64,000 nucleotides of DNA from Luteimonas suaedae (GCF_008312895.1 NZ_VSSP01000001.1:434001-498000), one strand, 5' to 3'. Positions 7,900 to 18,229 are shown, counted from the stretch's first letter. The notes: generated from the sequence alone by a model not told the origin. Translations and numbers: made by a program.

Positions 7900-8978
7900 C
7901 CGGCGTGCTCGATCTGGTGCGCGAGGACCTGCGCGACTTCGCCGGATATCGTTCGGCGCGCGGCGAGCGGCTGCGGGGCGAGATCTGGTTGAACGCCAAC
8001 GAGCCGACGTGGGCCAGCGCCGCCGACGGCGACGGCACATGCCGCCGCTACCCGGAGCCACAGCCGCCTGCGCTGGTCGACGCGCTGGCGTCGCTATACG
8101 GCTGCGACCGCTCGCAGCTGCTTGTCGGGCGCGGCAGCGACGAGGCCATCGACCTGCTGGTGCGCGCGCTTTGCAGGCCGGAGCGCGATGCGGTGCTGGT
8201 GACGCCGCCGGTATTCGGCATGTATGCGGTGAGTGCGCGGCTGCAGGGCGCGCCACTGGTCGAGGTGCCGCTGATCGAAGGCTCCGGTGGTTACATGGTC
8301 GACTTCGACGCCGTCGCCGAGGCCGCGCTGGCAGGGGGCGTTCGCCTGGTCTTCCTGTGCTCGCCCTCGAATCCGACCGGAGGCGCCATTGCGCGGGACG
8401 ATGTGCTCCGGCTCGCGACGCGGCTGCGCGATCGGGCGTTGGTCGTGGTCGACGAGGCCTACGTGGAGTTTTCCGATGCGCCCTCGATGGTGGCGCTGAC
8501 CGCATCGGCGTCGAATCTTGCCGTGCTGCGCACGCTGTCGAAGGCGCACGCACTGGCGGCGGCTCGCATCGGCGCACTGATCACCGACCCTGCGCTGATC
8601 GCGGTGCTGCGTCGTTGCCAGGCGCCGTATCCGGTGCCGGCGCCTTGCGCTGAACTGGCGCTGTCGGCGCTGTCCACGGCAGTGCTGGCGGAAACCGCCA
8701 CGCGCGTCGCCTCGGCGCGCCATGAGCGCGAGCGCCTGCGGGACGGACTTGTGGCGTTGCCGGATGTCGTGCGTGTCTACCCGTCGCAGGGCAACTTCCT
8801 GCTGGTGCGCTTCGCCGATGCCGACGCGGCATTCGCGGCGCTGCTCGCGGCCGGCATCGTGGTGCGCGACCAGCGCGGGGCGCCGCAACTGGCGGACGCG
8901 CTGCGCATCACCATCGGTACGCCGGCGCAGAACGATCGGTTGCTGTCGGTGCTGCGCACCCTCGAGGTCGCGGCGTGA
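7896..8978 (+). CDS. hisC: Histidinol-phosphate aminotransferase (operon copy)
   Basis: PLP-dependent fold-type I aminotransferase converting imidazole-acetol phosphate to histidinol phosphate. Residues seen: NPTGG in the cofactor pocket, [10 protein letters not shown], and the Schiff-base lysine in [16 protein letters not shown]. Length 360 is normal. It overlaps hisD by 4 bases. A second hisC-like gene lies in the serC-pheA-aroA cluster at 49057-50187, so this copy is the one most likely dedicated to histidine. A 146-bp repeat element separates it from hisB. Confidence 0.95.
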   Translation: MTGVLDLVREDLRDFAGYRSARGERLRGEIWLNANEPTWASAADGDGTCRRYPEPQPPALVDALASLYGCDRSQLLVGRGSDEAIDLLVRALCRPERDAVLVTPPVFGMYAVSARLQGAPLVEVPLIEGSGGYMVDFDAVAEAALAGGVRLVFLCSPSNPTGGAIARDDVLRLATRLRDRALVVVDEAYVEFSDAPSMVALTASASNLAVLRTLSKAHALAAARIGALITDPALIAVLRRCQAPYPVPAPCAELALSALSTAVLAETATRVASARHERERLRDGLVALPDVVRVYPSQGNFLLVRFADADAAFAALLAAGIVVRDQRGAPQLADALRITIGTPAQNDRLLSVLRTLEVAA

Positions 8979-8996
8979 GGCGCGATCCCGCCGCCC

Positions 8997-9142
8997 CCCG
9001 TAGGAGCGCGCCATGCGCGCGATACCGCGGGTGTCGGCAGGATCCGGCGGATGCCGCGATCCTGGACCGGCAAACACGCCGGACATCGGCGTCGCCGGCG
9101 GCGATGCGCCCGCGGCATCGCACGCATGGCGTGCTCCTACGG
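8997..9142. repeat. Dispersed inverted-repeat element inside the his operon
   Basis: Arms CCGTAGGAGCGCGCCATGCG and its near-complement (CGCATGGCGTGCTCCTACGG) flank an interior that is also alike in the second copy at 25932-26078 (for example both contain GCGGGTG-CGGC and GATGC-CGCGGCATCGC). A solo hairpin of the same family follows aroA at 51629-51659. This copy accounts for the only long gap in the his operon. Confidence 0.85.
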
Positions 9143-9246
9143 AAATCGCATGCCGCCTGCCTGCGGGGCAAGTTCCGCCCGACGCGCAGCACGTGCACTG
9201 CACCGGAACGTGAGCGCCCCGGCGGTGGGCGGGCGGGGCGGTGCGC

Positions 9247-10377
9247 ATGAGCACACCGATCCTGTTCGTCGACCGCGACGGCACCCTGATCGAGGAGCCG
9301 GAAGACTTCCAGGTCGACTGCTACGAGAAGCTGCGCCTGGTGCGCGACGTGGTCCCGGCGCTGCTGAAGCTGCGCGATGCCGGCTACGAATTCGTGCTGG
9401 TCAGCAACCAAGACGGCCTCGGCGGCGATGGCTATCCGCAGGCCGCCTTCGACGGTCCGCATGCGCTGATGCGGCAGATCTTCGAGAGCCAGGGCATCGT
9501 GTTCCGCGAGGAACTCATCGACGTCAGCCTGCCGCAGGACAACGCGCCCACCCGCAAGCCGGGGATCGGCCTGGCGCTGCACTACCTGCGCGATCGCGGC
9601 ATCGACCTGGAGCGCTCGGCGATGGTCGGCGACCGCGACAGCGACCTGCAGTTCGCCGCCAACCTTGGCATCCGCGGCTTCCAGCTGCGCACCGCGCAGT
9701 TCGGCGGCGACTGGGACTGGCCCGGGATCGCGCACGCGCTCGCGGACGCGCCACGCCGCGCGCAGGTGTGGCGCGACACCCGCGAAACGCGGATCCGGAT
9801 CGATCTCGATCTCGATCGCTCGGCCGACGCCGAGATCGCCACCGGCCTGCCGTTCTTCGACCACATGCTCGACCAGATCGGCAAACACGGCGGCTTCGCG
9901 CTGTCGGTGCGCGCCGAAGGCGACCTGCACATCGACGAGCACCACACCGTCGAGGACACCGGCATCGCGCTCGGGCAGGCGCTGCGGCAGGCGCTGGGCG
10001 ACAAGCGCGGTATCGCGCGCTACGGGTTCCATCCGGCGGAAAGCGCGCTGGCCGAGGGCGAGAGTTCCGGCAGGCACGGCTTCGTGTTGCCGATGGACGA
10101 GGCGCTGGCCTCGGCGGCCCTCGATTTCGGCGGCCGTCCGTACCTGGTGTTCGACGGCGAGTTCCGGCGCGAGCGCGTCGGCGACTTGCCGACCGAACTG
10201 GTGCCGCACTTCTTCCGTTCGCTGTGCGATGCGGCGGCACTCAACCTGCACCTGCGGGTGCGCGGCAACAACGACCACCACAAGGTCGAAGCCTGCTTCA
10301 AGGCATTCGCGCGCGCGCTGCGGCAGGCGATCCGTCGCGAGGGGGCGGAACTGCCCAGCACCAAGGGTGCGCTGTGA
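9247..10377 (+). CDS. hisB: Bifunctional histidinol-phosphatase / imidazoleglycerol-phosphate dehydratase
   Basis: The 376-residue fusion has an N-terminal HAD phosphatase (about 1-165; nucleophile motif DRDGT at 9-13 and VGDRDSD near 123) and a C-terminal dehydratase (about 180-376) with metal-binding motifs [12 protein letters not shown] and [10 protein letters not shown] plus a second HHKVE site. It performs two separate steps, removing phosphate from histidinol phosphate and dehydrating imidazoleglycerol phosphate. ATG 9247 was chosen; GTG 9241 would add two residues. Its stop overlaps hisH by one base (TGATG). The preceding 268 bases hold the repeat element. Confidence 0.96.
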   Translation: MSTPILFVDRDGTLIEEPEDFQVDCYEKLRLVRDVVPALLKLRDAGYEFVLVSNQDGLGGDGYPQAAFDGPHALMRQIFESQGIVFREELIDVSLPQDNAPTRKPGIGLALHYLRDRGIDLERSAMVGDRDSDLQFAANLGIRGFQLRTAQFGGDWDWPGIAHALADAPRRAQVWRDTRETRIRIDLDLDRSADAEIATGLPFFDHMLDQIGKHGGFALSVRAEGDLHIDEHHTVEDTGIALGQALRQALGDKRGIARYGFHPAESALAEGESSGRHGFVLPMDEALASAALDFGGRPYLVFDGEFRRERVGDLPTELVPHFFRSLCDAAALNLHLRVRGNNDHHKVEACFKAFARALRQAIRREGAELPSTKGAL

Positions 10378-10976
10378 TGCGCGTGGCGCTGGTCGATGCC
10401 GGCGGCGCCAACCTCGGCTCGGTGCGTTATGCGTTGCGCCGGCTCGGGGTCGAAGCGCAGGTCAGCGCCGACGCCAATGTCATCCGTGCCGCCGACCGGG
10501 TGATCCTGCCGGGCGTCAGCACCGCGGCCACGGTCATGCGGCGCCTGCATGAACTCGATCTCGTGGAAACGCTGCGGAACCTGCGCCAGCCGCTGCTGGG
10601 CGTGTGCGTGGGCATGCAGCTGCTGTTCGAGCATTCGGAGGAGGACGACACGCCCTGCCTCGGGCTGTTGCCGGGCAGAGTTTCGAAGCTGCGGAGCGCG
10701 CCCGGCGTCCGCATCCCGCACATGGGCTGGAACCGGCTCGAGCCCATGCGTGCCGATGCGCTGGTCGACGGCATCGCGTCCGGCGCGCAGGCCTATTTCG
10801 TGCACAGCTACGCCGCACCGGTCGGCGCCGACTGCGTGCTGGCCTGCGAGCACGGCGGCCGCTTCGCCGCCGTGGTGCAGCGCGGCCACGTCGCCGGCGC
10901 GCAGTTCCATCCGGAACGTTCGGGCGCCACGGGTGCGCGGCTGCTGGGCAATTTCCTCGGGAGCGGCGTCGCATGA
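10377..10976 (+). CDS. hisH: Imidazole glycerol phosphate synthase, glutaminase subunit
   Basis: Class I glutamine amidotransferase that supplies ammonia to HisF. The catalytic triad is visible: the nucleophile Cys in GVCVGMQLL near 80 and the His-Glu pair in AQFHPERSG near 181-183. Length 199 is typical. It is tightly packed, with a 1-base overlap with hisB and a 4-base overlap with hisA. Confidence 0.95.
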   Translation: MRVALVDAGGANLGSVRYALRRLGVEAQVSADANVIRAADRVILPGVSTAATVMRRLHELDLVETLRNLRQPLLGVCVGMQLLFEHSEEDDTPCLGLLPGRVSKLRSAPGVRIPHMGWNRLEPMRADALVDGIASGAQAYFVHSYAAPVGADCVLACEHGGRFAAVVQRGHVAGAQFHPERSGATGARLLGNFLGSGVA

Positions 10977-11716
10977 GCGGCGCGTTCACCGTCTATCCCG
11001 CCATCGACGTGCGCGAGGGCCGCGTGGTGCGGCTGGCGCAGGGCGACTATGCGCGCGAGACGCGCTACGGCGATGCACCGCTCGTCCTGGCGCGGCAATA
11101 CGCCGATCAGGGAGCAGAGTGGCTGCATCTGGTGGACCTGGATGCGGCCCGCGAAGGTGGCTACACGCTGCTGCCGTTGCTGCGTGCCATCGTCGCCGAC
11201 AGCGCGTTGCGGGTCCAGACCGGCGGCGGAGTACGCAGTCGCGAGGACGTGCAGCGCCTGCTCGACGCGGGCGCCGCGCGGGTGGTGATCGGTTCGCTCG
11301 CCGTGCGCGAACCGGCGACGGTGACGCGCTGGATCGCGGCGTTCGGCGCCGAGCGCATCACCGTGGCGCTGGACGCGCGCCGCGATGCCGCCGGTGGCTG
11401 GCGCGTGCCGGTGCACGGCTGGACCGAAGACGGTGAAGCGACGCTCGATGATGCCGTATCCGGCTACGCCTCCGGCGGATTGTGCCACCTGCTGTCCACC
11501 GACATCGATCGCGACGGCATGCTGTCCGGTCCGAATCTCGGGCTGTATGCGCATGTGCGCGCACGGGCTCCGGCGCTGCAGCTGCAGGCATCCGGTGGCG
11601 TCCGCGACGCCGGTGACGTGGCTGCGGCGCGCGAGGCCGGCTGCGCCGGCATCGTGCTCGGCCGCGCGCTGCTCGAAGGGCGGCTGACGCTGGCCGACGC
11701 ACTGGCGACGGCGTGA
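10973..11716 (+). CDS. hisA: ProFAR isomerase
   Basis: (Beta/alpha)8-barrel isomerase that converts ProFAR to PRFAR. N-terminal [19 protein letters not shown] carries the catalytic Asp; the phosphate-binding glycines lie in TGGGVRS and ASGGVRD, and [14 protein letters not shown] holds the second catalytic Asp. At 247 residues it is of normal length. It overlaps hisH by 4 bases and touches hisF at the stop codon. Confidence 0.95.
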   Translation: MSGAFTVYPAIDVREGRVVRLAQGDYARETRYGDAPLVLARQYADQGAEWLHLVDLDAAREGGYTLLPLLRAIVADSALRVQTGGGVRSREDVQRLLDAGAARVVIGSLAVREPATVTRWIAAFGAERITVALDARRDAAGGWRVPVHGWTEDGEATLDDAVSGYASGGLCHLLSTDIDRDGMLSGPNLGLYAHVRARAPALQLQASGGVRDAGDVAAAREAGCAGIVLGRALLEGRLTLADALATA

Positions 11717-12489
11717 TGCTGAGCCGGCGCATCATTCCCTGCCTGGACGTGCGCGGCGGCCGCGTGGTCAAGGGCGTGCGCTTCCGCGACCACGTCGACA
11801 TGGGCGACATCGTCGACCTGGCGCTGCGCTATCGCGATGCCGGCGCCGACGAGTTGGTGTTCTACGACATCGGCGCCAGCCCACAGGGCAGGTCGGTCGA
11901 CTACGGCTGGGTCGAGCGCGTCTCGAGCCTGCTGGACATCCCGTTCTGCGTCGCCGGCGGCATCCGCGACGTGGCGACCGCGCGCGCGGTGCTGCACGCC
12001 GGCGCCGACAAGATCTCGGTCAACACGCCGGCGCTGGAACGGCCCGCGCTGGTATCGGAACTGGCCGACGCGTTCGGCGTGCAGTGCGTAGTGGTGGGGA
12101 TCGACTCGCTCCGGGAGCCGGACGGCGAGTGGCGCGTGCGCAGCCACACCGGCGATCCCGACCGCACCCGGGCACTGCCGCTGCGCACCCTGGACTGGAT
12201 CATCGAGGCGCAGCGGCTCGGCGCCGGCGAGGTCGTGCTCAACTGCATGGACAGCGACGGCGTGCGGCGCGGTTACGACACCAAACAACTGGCGGCCGCG
12301 CGTGCAGTCTGCGGCGTGCCGCTGGTGGCGTCCGGTGGCGCGGGAACACCGCAGCATTTCGTCGAGGTGTTCCGCGACGCCGACGTCGACGGCGTGCTCG
12401 CCGCCAGCGTCTTCCACAGCGGCGCGATCGCGATCATGGAACTCAAGCGACACCTGCGCGGGCAGGGGATCGAGGTGCGGGATGAATGA
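11716..12489 (+). CDS. hisF: Imidazole glycerol phosphate synthase, cyclase subunit
   Basis: Barrel-shaped partner of HisH that forms the imidazole ring and releases [20 protein letters not shown] holds the catalytic Asp, VAGGIRDV and [11 protein letters not shown] hold phosphate-binding glycines, and [13 protein letters not shown] holds the second acid. ATG 11716 gives the canonical [12 protein letters not shown] start; a GTG three bases upstream is possible. The 257-residue product overlaps hisIE by 8 bases. Confidence 0.95.
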   Translation: MLSRRIIPCLDVRGGRVVKGVRFRDHVDMGDIVDLALRYRDAGADELVFYDIGASPQGRSVDYGWVERVSSLLDIPFCVAGGIRDVATARAVLHAGADKISVNTPALERPALVSELADAFGVQCVVVGIDSLREPDGEWRVRSHTGDPDRTRALPLRTLDWIIEAQRLGAGEVVLNCMDSDGVRRGYDTKQLAAARAVCGVPLVASGGAGTPQHFVEVFRDADVDGVLAASVFHSGAIAIMELKRHLRGQGIEVRDE

Positions 12490-13108
12490 AGCGAAGGCCC
12501 TATCGAACGACCTCGATGCGGACGCCCTGGACTGGGGCAAGGGCGACGGCCTGCTGCCCGCCATCGTCCAGGACGCGACCACCCTGCGCGTGCTGATGCT
12601 CGGCTACATGGACCGGGCGGCGCTGGCCGCGACGCAGGCGAAAGGCCAGGTGACGTTCTTCAGCCGCAGCAAAGGGCGGCTGTGGACCAAGGGCGAGACC
12701 TCGGGCCATGCATTGCAGCTCGTCTCGATCCGTGCCGACTGCGACAGCGACACCCTGCTGGTGCTCGCGCATCCGCACGGACCGACCTGCCATCTGCAAC
12801 GCGCCAGCTGCTTTCCGGAAGCGCCGGGCAGCATGCTCGCCGACCTGGACCGGCTGCTCGCCCGGCGCGAGCGCGAGCGGCCGGCCGGCAGCTACAGCAC
12901 CGGGCTGTTCGCGTCCGGCGTGCGCCGCATCGCGCAGAAAGTCGGCGAGGAGGGTGTCGAGACCGCACTCGCGGCGGTGGCTGAGGACGATGACGCGCTG
13001 CTCGGCGAGGCGGCGGATCTGGCCTATCACCTGCTGGCGTTGCTGCGTTCGCGCGGGCTCGGGCTGGCCGACCTGGAACGCGTGCTGGAGGAGCGGCGAA
13101 CGGCTTGA
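12482..13108 (+). CDS. hisI: Bifunctional phosphoribosyl-AMP cyclohydrolase / phosphoribosyl-ATP pyrophosphatase
   Basis: Last gene of the operon (also written hisIE). The N-terminal HisI domain (about 15-110) has [27 protein letters not shown] and zinc-site cysteines ([19 protein letters not shown]). The C-terminal HisE domain (about 118-208) shows [19 protein letters not shown] and the Asp-rich helix [10 protein letters not shown]. Two early pathway steps are thus fused in 208 residues. A repeat of the CCCCCTT family begins 65 bases downstream. Confidence 0.95.
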   Translation: MNEAKALSNDLDADALDWGKGDGLLPAIVQDATTLRVLMLGYMDRAALAATQAKGQVTFFSRSKGRLWTKGETSGHALQLVSIRADCDSDTLLVLAHPHGPTCHLQRASCFPEAPGSMLADLDRLLARRERERPAGSYSTGLFASGVRRIAQKVGEEGVETALAAVAEDDDALLGEAADLAYHLLALLRSRGLGLADLERVLEERRTA

Positions 13109-13173
13109 ACCCGAAACGGCGTCATTGCCTAGAGGTTCCGCGGCTCGCTCGATCTCACCCTTGGCACGATATC

Positions 13174-13275
13174 CTTCCCCCTTCGAAGAAGGGGGATTGA
13201 GGGGGATTTGCTCTTGCCTTGGCTTGGCTTGGCAGAGCGTCCCGAACATCCCCCAGCCCCCTTTTTCAAAGGAGG
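13174..13275. repeat. Intergenic inverted repeat, CCCCCTT family
   Basis: A local hairpin CCCCCTTC-GAA-GAAGGGGG and GAGGGGGATTTG on the left are mirrored by CATCCCCCAGCCCCC on the right. A second copy lies at 34703-34803. It sits in the 231-base gap between the convergent hisI and the diguanylate cyclase gene, so it may also act as a transcript end. Confidence 0.7.
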
Positions 13276-13339
13276 CGCGCGGCGGCGATGTTGATCATGC
13301 CGGTCGATTGCATCCGAAGATCGAGCGGCGCCCCGATCT

Positions 13340-15169
13340 TCAGGCCGCGCTGATCGAGGTGCGGACGCAATCGCGGCCGTTCGCCTTGGCCGCGTACAGC
13401 GCTCGGTCGGCGACTTCCAGTGCGTCGTCGATGTCATCCAACGCCTCGGCATGGACGGTGTGCACGCCGATGCTCGCCGAGATGCGGATCGTATGGCCCT
13501 GCGCCTCGCAGGCCGCCTGCACCAGCGCCTGGCGGATTTCCTCCGCCACCGCGACCGCGGCGGGCAGGTCGTGCATCGGCAGCGCGACGACGAACTCCTC
13601 GCCGCCGAACCGGGCCAGCAGTGCCTCGTGCGGGCGCAAGATCTTGCCGATCCGATGGGCGGCCCAGCGCAGGCACTCGTCGCCGACCAGGTGGCCGTGG
13701 CGGTCGTTGATCGTCTTGAAGTGGTCCAGGTCGATCATCAGCAGCGACAGCGGATGCCGTCCTTCACGTGCCTCGTCCAGCATGCGTTCGAACGCTTCGT
13801 GGAACCAGGTCCGGTTGTACAGGCCGGTCAGGCCGTCGCGGCGGCTGGAGTCTCGCAATCGGGTGTGTGCTTCCTCCAGCCGCATCAGCGTGCTGCGCAC
13901 CTCCTGCGTGCGCTGCGCCACCTTGCGCTCGAGTTGCAGCCGGGCCTCGTTGACGATGCGCTCGTTCTCGTTGCGCAGCGCCGCATAGCGGTAGCCCAGC
14001 GCGATCGACAGCAGCAGCATCTCCAGCGCCGAACCGATCTGCACGCCGTACTCGGTGGCGAAGTTCTTGGGCAGCACGCCGAACGCCAGCAGCGTGAACA
14101 CCGCGGTGCCGAGCAGGAACATCGCCCATGCCAGCAGCAGCAGCCTTGCCGGCGCGTAGCCCTGGCGCAGGACATACACGGTGGCGACCACGATCCAGAT
14201 CAGTCCGACCAGCACGGCGCGCGAGGCCACCGGCGTGGAGACGCGGTACGGCAGCCAGATCGAGGCGATGCCGAACAGCACGAAGAAGACGATCACCGCC
14301 AAGCTCACCAGGTTGCCGCGCGGCCAGCGTTGCGGCAGTTCCAGGAACGTCCTGGCGAACTGCTGCATGGCCACCAGCGCGAGGCAGATCGACAACGGGA
14401 CCATGCGGTCTGCGAGCCAGGGCGAGTTCGGCCACAGGTACTCGAAGCCCAGGCCGTTGAGCGTGAACAGCACAAGACCGAACGCGCTGATGTGGAACAG
14501 GTACCAGAAGTAGCTGGCGTCGCGCAGCGACAGCCACAGCACCAGGTTGTAGAAGAACAGCGCCACCAGGATGCCGTAGTAGAGGCCGATCGCGAGCTGC
14601 GCATCGCGCGAGAGCTCGATGAAGGCGCCCGGCGTGTAGAGCTCTAGCGGCACCTGCATCGAACTCTGGCTTTCCACCCGCACCACCAGTTCGACACGTT
14701 CGCCGGGCGGCAGGTCGAGCAGGAAGTTCGGATGGCGGTAGCGCACGCTGCGCTCTCCGAAGGGCAGGTGGTCGCCACTGGCTTGGTGCAGCACGCGGCC
14801 GTCGGCATGGCGCAGATAGAGGTCGACGCGGTCGCTGAGCGGATATTCCTGCACCAGCAGCCAGCGCCGTTCCTCGGTGTTGCGATTGACCAGCGGCGCA
14901 TGGAACCAGAACGCGCCACGCTGGAAGCCGAACGCGGCGCCCGCTGGCAACGGCTGGAATTCGCCGCGTGCGGCGCCCGCGAAGGCTTCGTCGATGCGAT
15001 CGTCGGCTTCGATGTCGTGCCGATAGGACAGGTGCGGCGTCAGGCTGACGTGGTCGGCGGCGGCCGGCAGTTCCACGGTCGCGGCGCGCGCATCCGCGCA
15101 CAGGACAGCGAGCAGCAGGATCGCGCCCGTCCCTGACCACAAGCCTGCGAGAATCGCACGTCGAGCCAT
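13340..15169 (-). CDS. Membrane diguanylate cyclase with 7TMR-DISM sensor
   Basis: This 609-residue protein has a signal peptide (1-29), a periplasmic 7TMR-DISMED2-type sensory domain (about 30-175), seven membrane helices (about 185-395), a short coiled coil (about 400-435) and a GGDEF domain (about 440-600). The active site is ARFGGEEFV, with RDGLTGLYNR and DLDHFKTIND before it, so synthesis of cyclic di-GMP is expected. The inhibitory I-site is altered: RPHE precedes GGEEF where RxxD is usual. The start ATG 15169 was chosen because it begins the signal peptide and follows GGGAAG; longer frames lack support. It is divergent from the phosphoesterase gene. Confidence 0.9.
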   Translation of the reverse strand: MARRAILAGLWSGTGAILLLAVLCADARAATVELPAAADHVSLTPHLSYRHDIEADDRIDEAFAGAARGEFQPLPAGAAFGFQRGAFWFHAPLVNRNTEERRWLLVQEYPLSDRVDLYLRHADGRVLHQASGDHLPFGERSVRYRHPNFLLDLPPGERVELVVRVESQSSMQVPLELYTPGAFIELSRDAQLAIGLYYGILVALFFYNLVLWLSLRDASYFWYLFHISAFGLVLFTLNGLGFEYLWPNSPWLADRMVPLSICLALVAMQQFARTFLELPQRWPRGNLVSLAVIVFFVLFGIASIWLPYRVSTPVASRAVLVGLIWIVVATVYVLRQGYAPARLLLLAWAMFLLGTAVFTLLAFGVLPKNFATEYGVQIGSALEMLLLSIALGYRYAALRNENERIVNEARLQLERKVAQRTQEVRSTLMRLEEAHTRLRDSSRRDGLTGLYNRTWFHEAFERMLDEAREGRHPLSLLMIDLDHFKTINDRHGHLVGDECLRWAAHRIGKILRPHEALLARFGGEEFVVALPMHDLPAAVAVAEEIRQALVQAACEAQGHTIRISASIGVHTVHAEALDDIDDALEVADRALYAAKANGRDCVRTSISAA

Positions 15170-15284
15170 CGTTGCTTCCCCGGGCCGCTGGGGGCGGGTC
15201 CCGCCCAACGCCGAGGTTAGTCCAGCTTTGCCGGGATTGCACCGGCGCCGGGCATAATCGCGGGTCCGAACGCCGGAGCCGGAC

Positions 15285-16832
15285 ATGGGGATTGCGATGC
15301 GAGGGGTGTTGTGGCCGATGCTTTTGTGGGCGGCGTCGTGGCCGGTGCTGGCATGCGATGCCGGGACCGTGGGCGTCGATGCGGACGGTGACGGCCGGCC
15401 GGACCGGGGTGCGGCGGGCGTGCGTGTGTCCGACGGCCGTCAGCTGGCCATCACCGATAGCAGCGGGCAGTGGCGATTGCCCGCCCCGGCTCAGGGCCCG
15501 GTTTTCGTGATCAAGCCACCGACCCACGCGTTGCCGCTGCGCGGCGACGGTCTGCCGGACTTCTGGCGGACGACGGCCGACCAGGCCGGCTGCGATTTCT
15601 TGCTGCTGCCCGCTTCCGACTCGCCGGAAGATGCGCTCGAAGTGCTGGTGTTCGCCGATCCGCAAGCCGCCACCCGCAAGCAGGTGGGCTACTACCTCGA
15701 CGACATCGTGCGCCCGCTGCAGGACCGCCACCACGCTACGCTCGGGGTGACGCTCGGCGATGTCGCCAACGACGATCTCTCGCTGTACCCGCAGCTCAAC
15801 CAGGCCACGGCCCTGCTCGACGTACCCTGGCTGCATGTCGCCGGCAATCACGATCTGGACCTCGAGGCGACACGCGACGAGGCTTCGCTGAGCACCTTCC
15901 GCGGCGTCTACGGGCCCGACACTTTCGCCTGGGAGGAATCGCGGGCGACCTTCGTCGGGCTGGACGACGTCATCTACCGCCCGGGCGAGCGGCCGGCCTA
16001 TGTCGGGGGACTGCGCGAGGCGCAGTTCGCGTTCCTCGAAGCCTACCTACCCACGGTTGCGCGCGATCGCCTGCTGGTGCTGATGCTGCACATCCCGCTG
16101 TTCGATACCAGTGCGAACGCCGAGACCTTTCGCCGTGCCGACCGCGAGCGCCTGTTCGCGCTGCTGCGCGATTTTCCGCACGTGCTGGTGCTGAGCGGCC
16201 ACCAGCATCGGCTGCAGCAGTACTTCCACGATGCCGACACGGGCTGGCAGGGCGCAGCGCCGCTGCACGAGTTCAACGTCGGTGCGGCCAGCGGCGCCTT
16301 CTGGTCGGGCGCCGCCGATGCCGCCGGTATCCCGGACGCCACCATGGCGGACGGCACCCCCAACGGCCATGCCACGTTGCGTGTGTTCGACGACGGCGCA
16401 TACGCCCTGGACTGGCATCCCGCGCGCCTGCCCGAGGACAATCGTGCGCGTACCGCCTCGATGCACCTGCATGCGCCGCGGGCACTGCGTCGTGGCGCCT
16501 ATCCGGCCTGGGGCGTCTACGCGAACGTCTACATGGGACATGACGACACCCGCGTCGAGTTCCGGGTCGACGGGCGCGAGTGGCGGCCCATGCGCAAGGT
16601 CATGGCGCCCGATCCGTGGCTGAACCTCGAGAACGCGCGCGACGATCTTGCCGAATCGCTGCGCGGCTTCGATCGTTCGCCCGAAGCCGTCCCTTCGACC
16701 CACCTGTGGCGCGGCGCACTGCCGACCGCGCTGGAGACCGACGAGCATGTCGTCGAAGTGCGCGTGTTCGATCGCCGATATGGCGAGCGCCGCGCGTCGA
16801 CGGTGTATCGCCTGCTCGACGCGACAGAGTGA
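15285..16832 (+). CDS. Exported calcineurin-like phosphoesterase (MetallophosN/MetallophosC type)
   Basis: The 515-residue product starts with a signal peptide ending near ACDAG and has three parts: an N-terminal beta-sandwich (about 28-115, VGVDADGDGRPDRG), a dimetal phosphoesterase core (about 120-345) and a C-terminal beta domain (about 370-515). Metal ligands are in VFADPQ, LGDVAND, AGNHDLD, LMLHIPL and LSGHQHR. The substrate cannot be read; phosphodiesters or phosphoproteins are possible. ATG 15285 has GGAG at 6-base spacing; ATG 15297 is an alternative. Confidence 0.9.
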   Translation: MGIAMRGVLWPMLLWAASWPVLACDAGTVGVDADGDGRPDRGAAGVRVSDGRQLAITDSSGQWRLPAPAQGPVFVIKPPTHALPLRGDGLPDFWRTTADQAGCDFLLLPASDSPEDALEVLVFADPQAATRKQVGYYLDDIVRPLQDRHHATLGVTLGDVANDDLSLYPQLNQATALLDVPWLHVAGNHDLDLEATRDEASLSTFRGVYGPDTFAWEESRATFVGLDDVIYRPGERPAYVGGLREAQFAFLEAYLPTVARDRLLVLMLHIPLFDTSANAETFRRADRERLFALLRDFPHVLVLSGHQHRLQQYFHDADTGWQGAAPLHEFNVGAASGAFWSGAADAAGIPDATMADGTPNGHATLRVFDDGAYALDWHPARLPEDNRARTASMHLHAPRALRRGAYPAWGVYANVYMGHDDTRVEFRVDGREWRPMRKVMAPDPWLNLENARDDLAESLRGFDRSPEAVPSTHLWRGALPTALETDEHVVEVRVFDRRYGERRASTVYRLLDATE

Positions 16833-16892
16833 TCACATCGCCGCCAGAGCGACCGATCTGCTGATCCGTCTGTTCCGCGCTGCCGCGCCGGA

Positions 16893-17786
16893 TCAGAAGT
16901 CCGGCGGATAGGGGTAGGGTACGGGCGCTGTCGGCGGCAGCAGGGCCTGCCACGCCTGCAGCCGCCTGCCGACGCGCGCGCCGACCGCGATCTGCGGCAA
17001 TGACGGCTCGTAACCGTCCTTGCGTTCGCGGCGCGCAATCCGGCGGGTGGCCTCGTCGTAGGCGCCGATGAAACTGGTATGTCGGTTGAGCCCCTCGACC
17101 AGCCATGCATTGCCGAAGTAGGTGATGCTGGATTCGACGCCGCAACCGAACGAGGTGCGGTCCTCGCGCGCCGCGGTGATCACCAGTGTGTCCGGCCCTT
17201 CCAGCGCCGGCAGGAAGCCGCCGGAAAAACAGGCCGAAATCACCAGCACCCGGTTGCGGATGCCGGCCTCGTCGAGCGCGGTGCGCAGGTCGTCGGGGCG
17301 GACGACGTCGTCGACCATCGGCTCGAGCGCCACGACCAGCTCGTGCTCCTCGGTGCCGTGGCTGGTCACGAACAGCAACAGCAGGTCTTCCTCCCGGTTC
17401 ATCGCCTGGCCGATGCCGGCCAACGCCAGGCGCAGGTTGTCGAGCGTGGCCAGCGGCTGCGGCGCGTCCTCGAGGCTGTCGGGATGATTGATCAGCGAGA
17501 CGACGCGCCGCTCCGCGCCGAGGCGTGCCGACGCCAGCGTCTCCAGGTAGCGCACCTCGTTGCGGAACACGTCCTCGTAGCCGTCGCCGGCGAACCCGAC
17601 GACGTAGAGGTCGGGGCGGCCCGGACGCTGCGCCGGCATCGCCGCCGCGGTCGCCTGGATCAGGCGCCGGTCGCGACCGGCGATGCTCTCGTCGGCCGTC
17701 CGCGCCGAGCCGACCGGCAGCACCAGCAACGCGACGGCGATGCACAGGCAGCCGCCGACTGCGGCGGCACGCAGCGCCCGCTTCAT
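16893..17786 (-). CDS. Exported C13 (legumain-related) cysteine peptidase
   Basis: The 297-residue protein has a signal peptide (about 1-28) and a caspase-like fold. The catalytic His lies in LFVTSHGTEEHEL and the catalytic Cys in VLVISACFSGGFL, the spacing and context of peptidase family C13. The tail is proline-rich (PTAPVPYPYPPDF). Its start overlaps the stop of the upstream ABM-domain gene by 4 bases, so both are made together; mtnC lies 3 bases further upstream. Bacterial C13 proteins are little studied, and no substrate can be inferred. Confidence 0.85.
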   Translation of the reverse strand: MKRALRAAAVGGCLCIAVALLVLPVGSARTADESIAGRDRRLIQATAAAMPAQRPGRPDLYVVGFAGDGYEDVFRNEVRYLETLASARLGAERRVVSLINHPDSLEDAPQPLATLDNLRLALAGIGQAMNREEDLLLLFVTSHGTEEHELVVALEPMVDDVVRPDDLRTALDEAGIRNRVLVISACFSGGFLPALEGPDTLVITAAREDRTSFGCGVESSITYFGNAWLVEGLNRHTSFIGAYDEATRRIARRERKDGYEPSLPQIAVGARVGRRLQAWQALLPPTAPVPYPYPPDF

Positions 17787-18226
17787 TCGGTGAGGCCGAG
17801 CCCGCCCGCCACGGGGAACTCGGTCTGGGTGAACTCGCCGGTCAGCAGCGGCATCGCCTCGGCGATGGTGGCGCGCACGCCGGGCAGCTGCAGCGACGCG
17901 CGATGCGCGTCCTTCGAGTCCCAGACTTCGGTCACCCGGATCAACTCCGGATCCTCGTGGTCGAGGCCGACCACGTAGAGATGGCAGCCGATGGCCTTCA
18001 GATCATCGACGTCGCGCAGCAACAGTCTGACCACGGCGTCGCGTTGGCCGGGCTTGGTGCGCATGGTGCCGATGAGGCCGTAGCGCGACGTGGTAGCGGA
18101 GGATGTCGGCATCGGTGTATCCCTGGCGGCAGTGGCGGCATCGCTGCCCTGCGCGGCCGCGTGGCCCGGAAGCGCGAACGCCGCCAGGGTCAGACAGCCG
18201 AGCAGGAAGCGGCGAAGGGACGGCAT
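17783..18226 (-). CDS. Exported ABM-domain (quinol monooxygenase-like) protein
   Basis: A signal peptide (1-25, AAFALPGHAAAQ) and a low-complexity linker lead to one antibiotic-biosynthesis-monooxygenase (ABM) ferredoxin-like domain (about 48-140): RYGLIGTMRTKPGQRDAVVRLLL, CHLYVVGLDHEDPELIRVTEVWDSKDAH. ABM proteins usually oxidise quinols or act as small binding proteins in the cytosol; export is unusual. The start is 3 bases after the mtnC stop, and its stop overlaps the C13 peptidase gene by 4 bases. Length 147. Confidence 0.8.
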   Translation of the reverse strand: MPSLRRFLLGCLTLAAFALPGHAAAQGSDAATAARDTPMPTSSATTSRYGLIGTMRTKPGQRDAVVRLLLRDVDDLKAIGCHLYVVGLDHEDPELIRVTEVWDSKDAHRASLQLPGVRATIAEAMPLLTGEFTQTEFPVAGGLGLTE

Positions 18227-18229
18227 GAC

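Noticed and set aside
8997..9142. Possible insertion sequence in the his operon
   Set aside because: There is no transposase frame and no target duplication that I can see; the unit is too short and belongs to a REPIN-like family.
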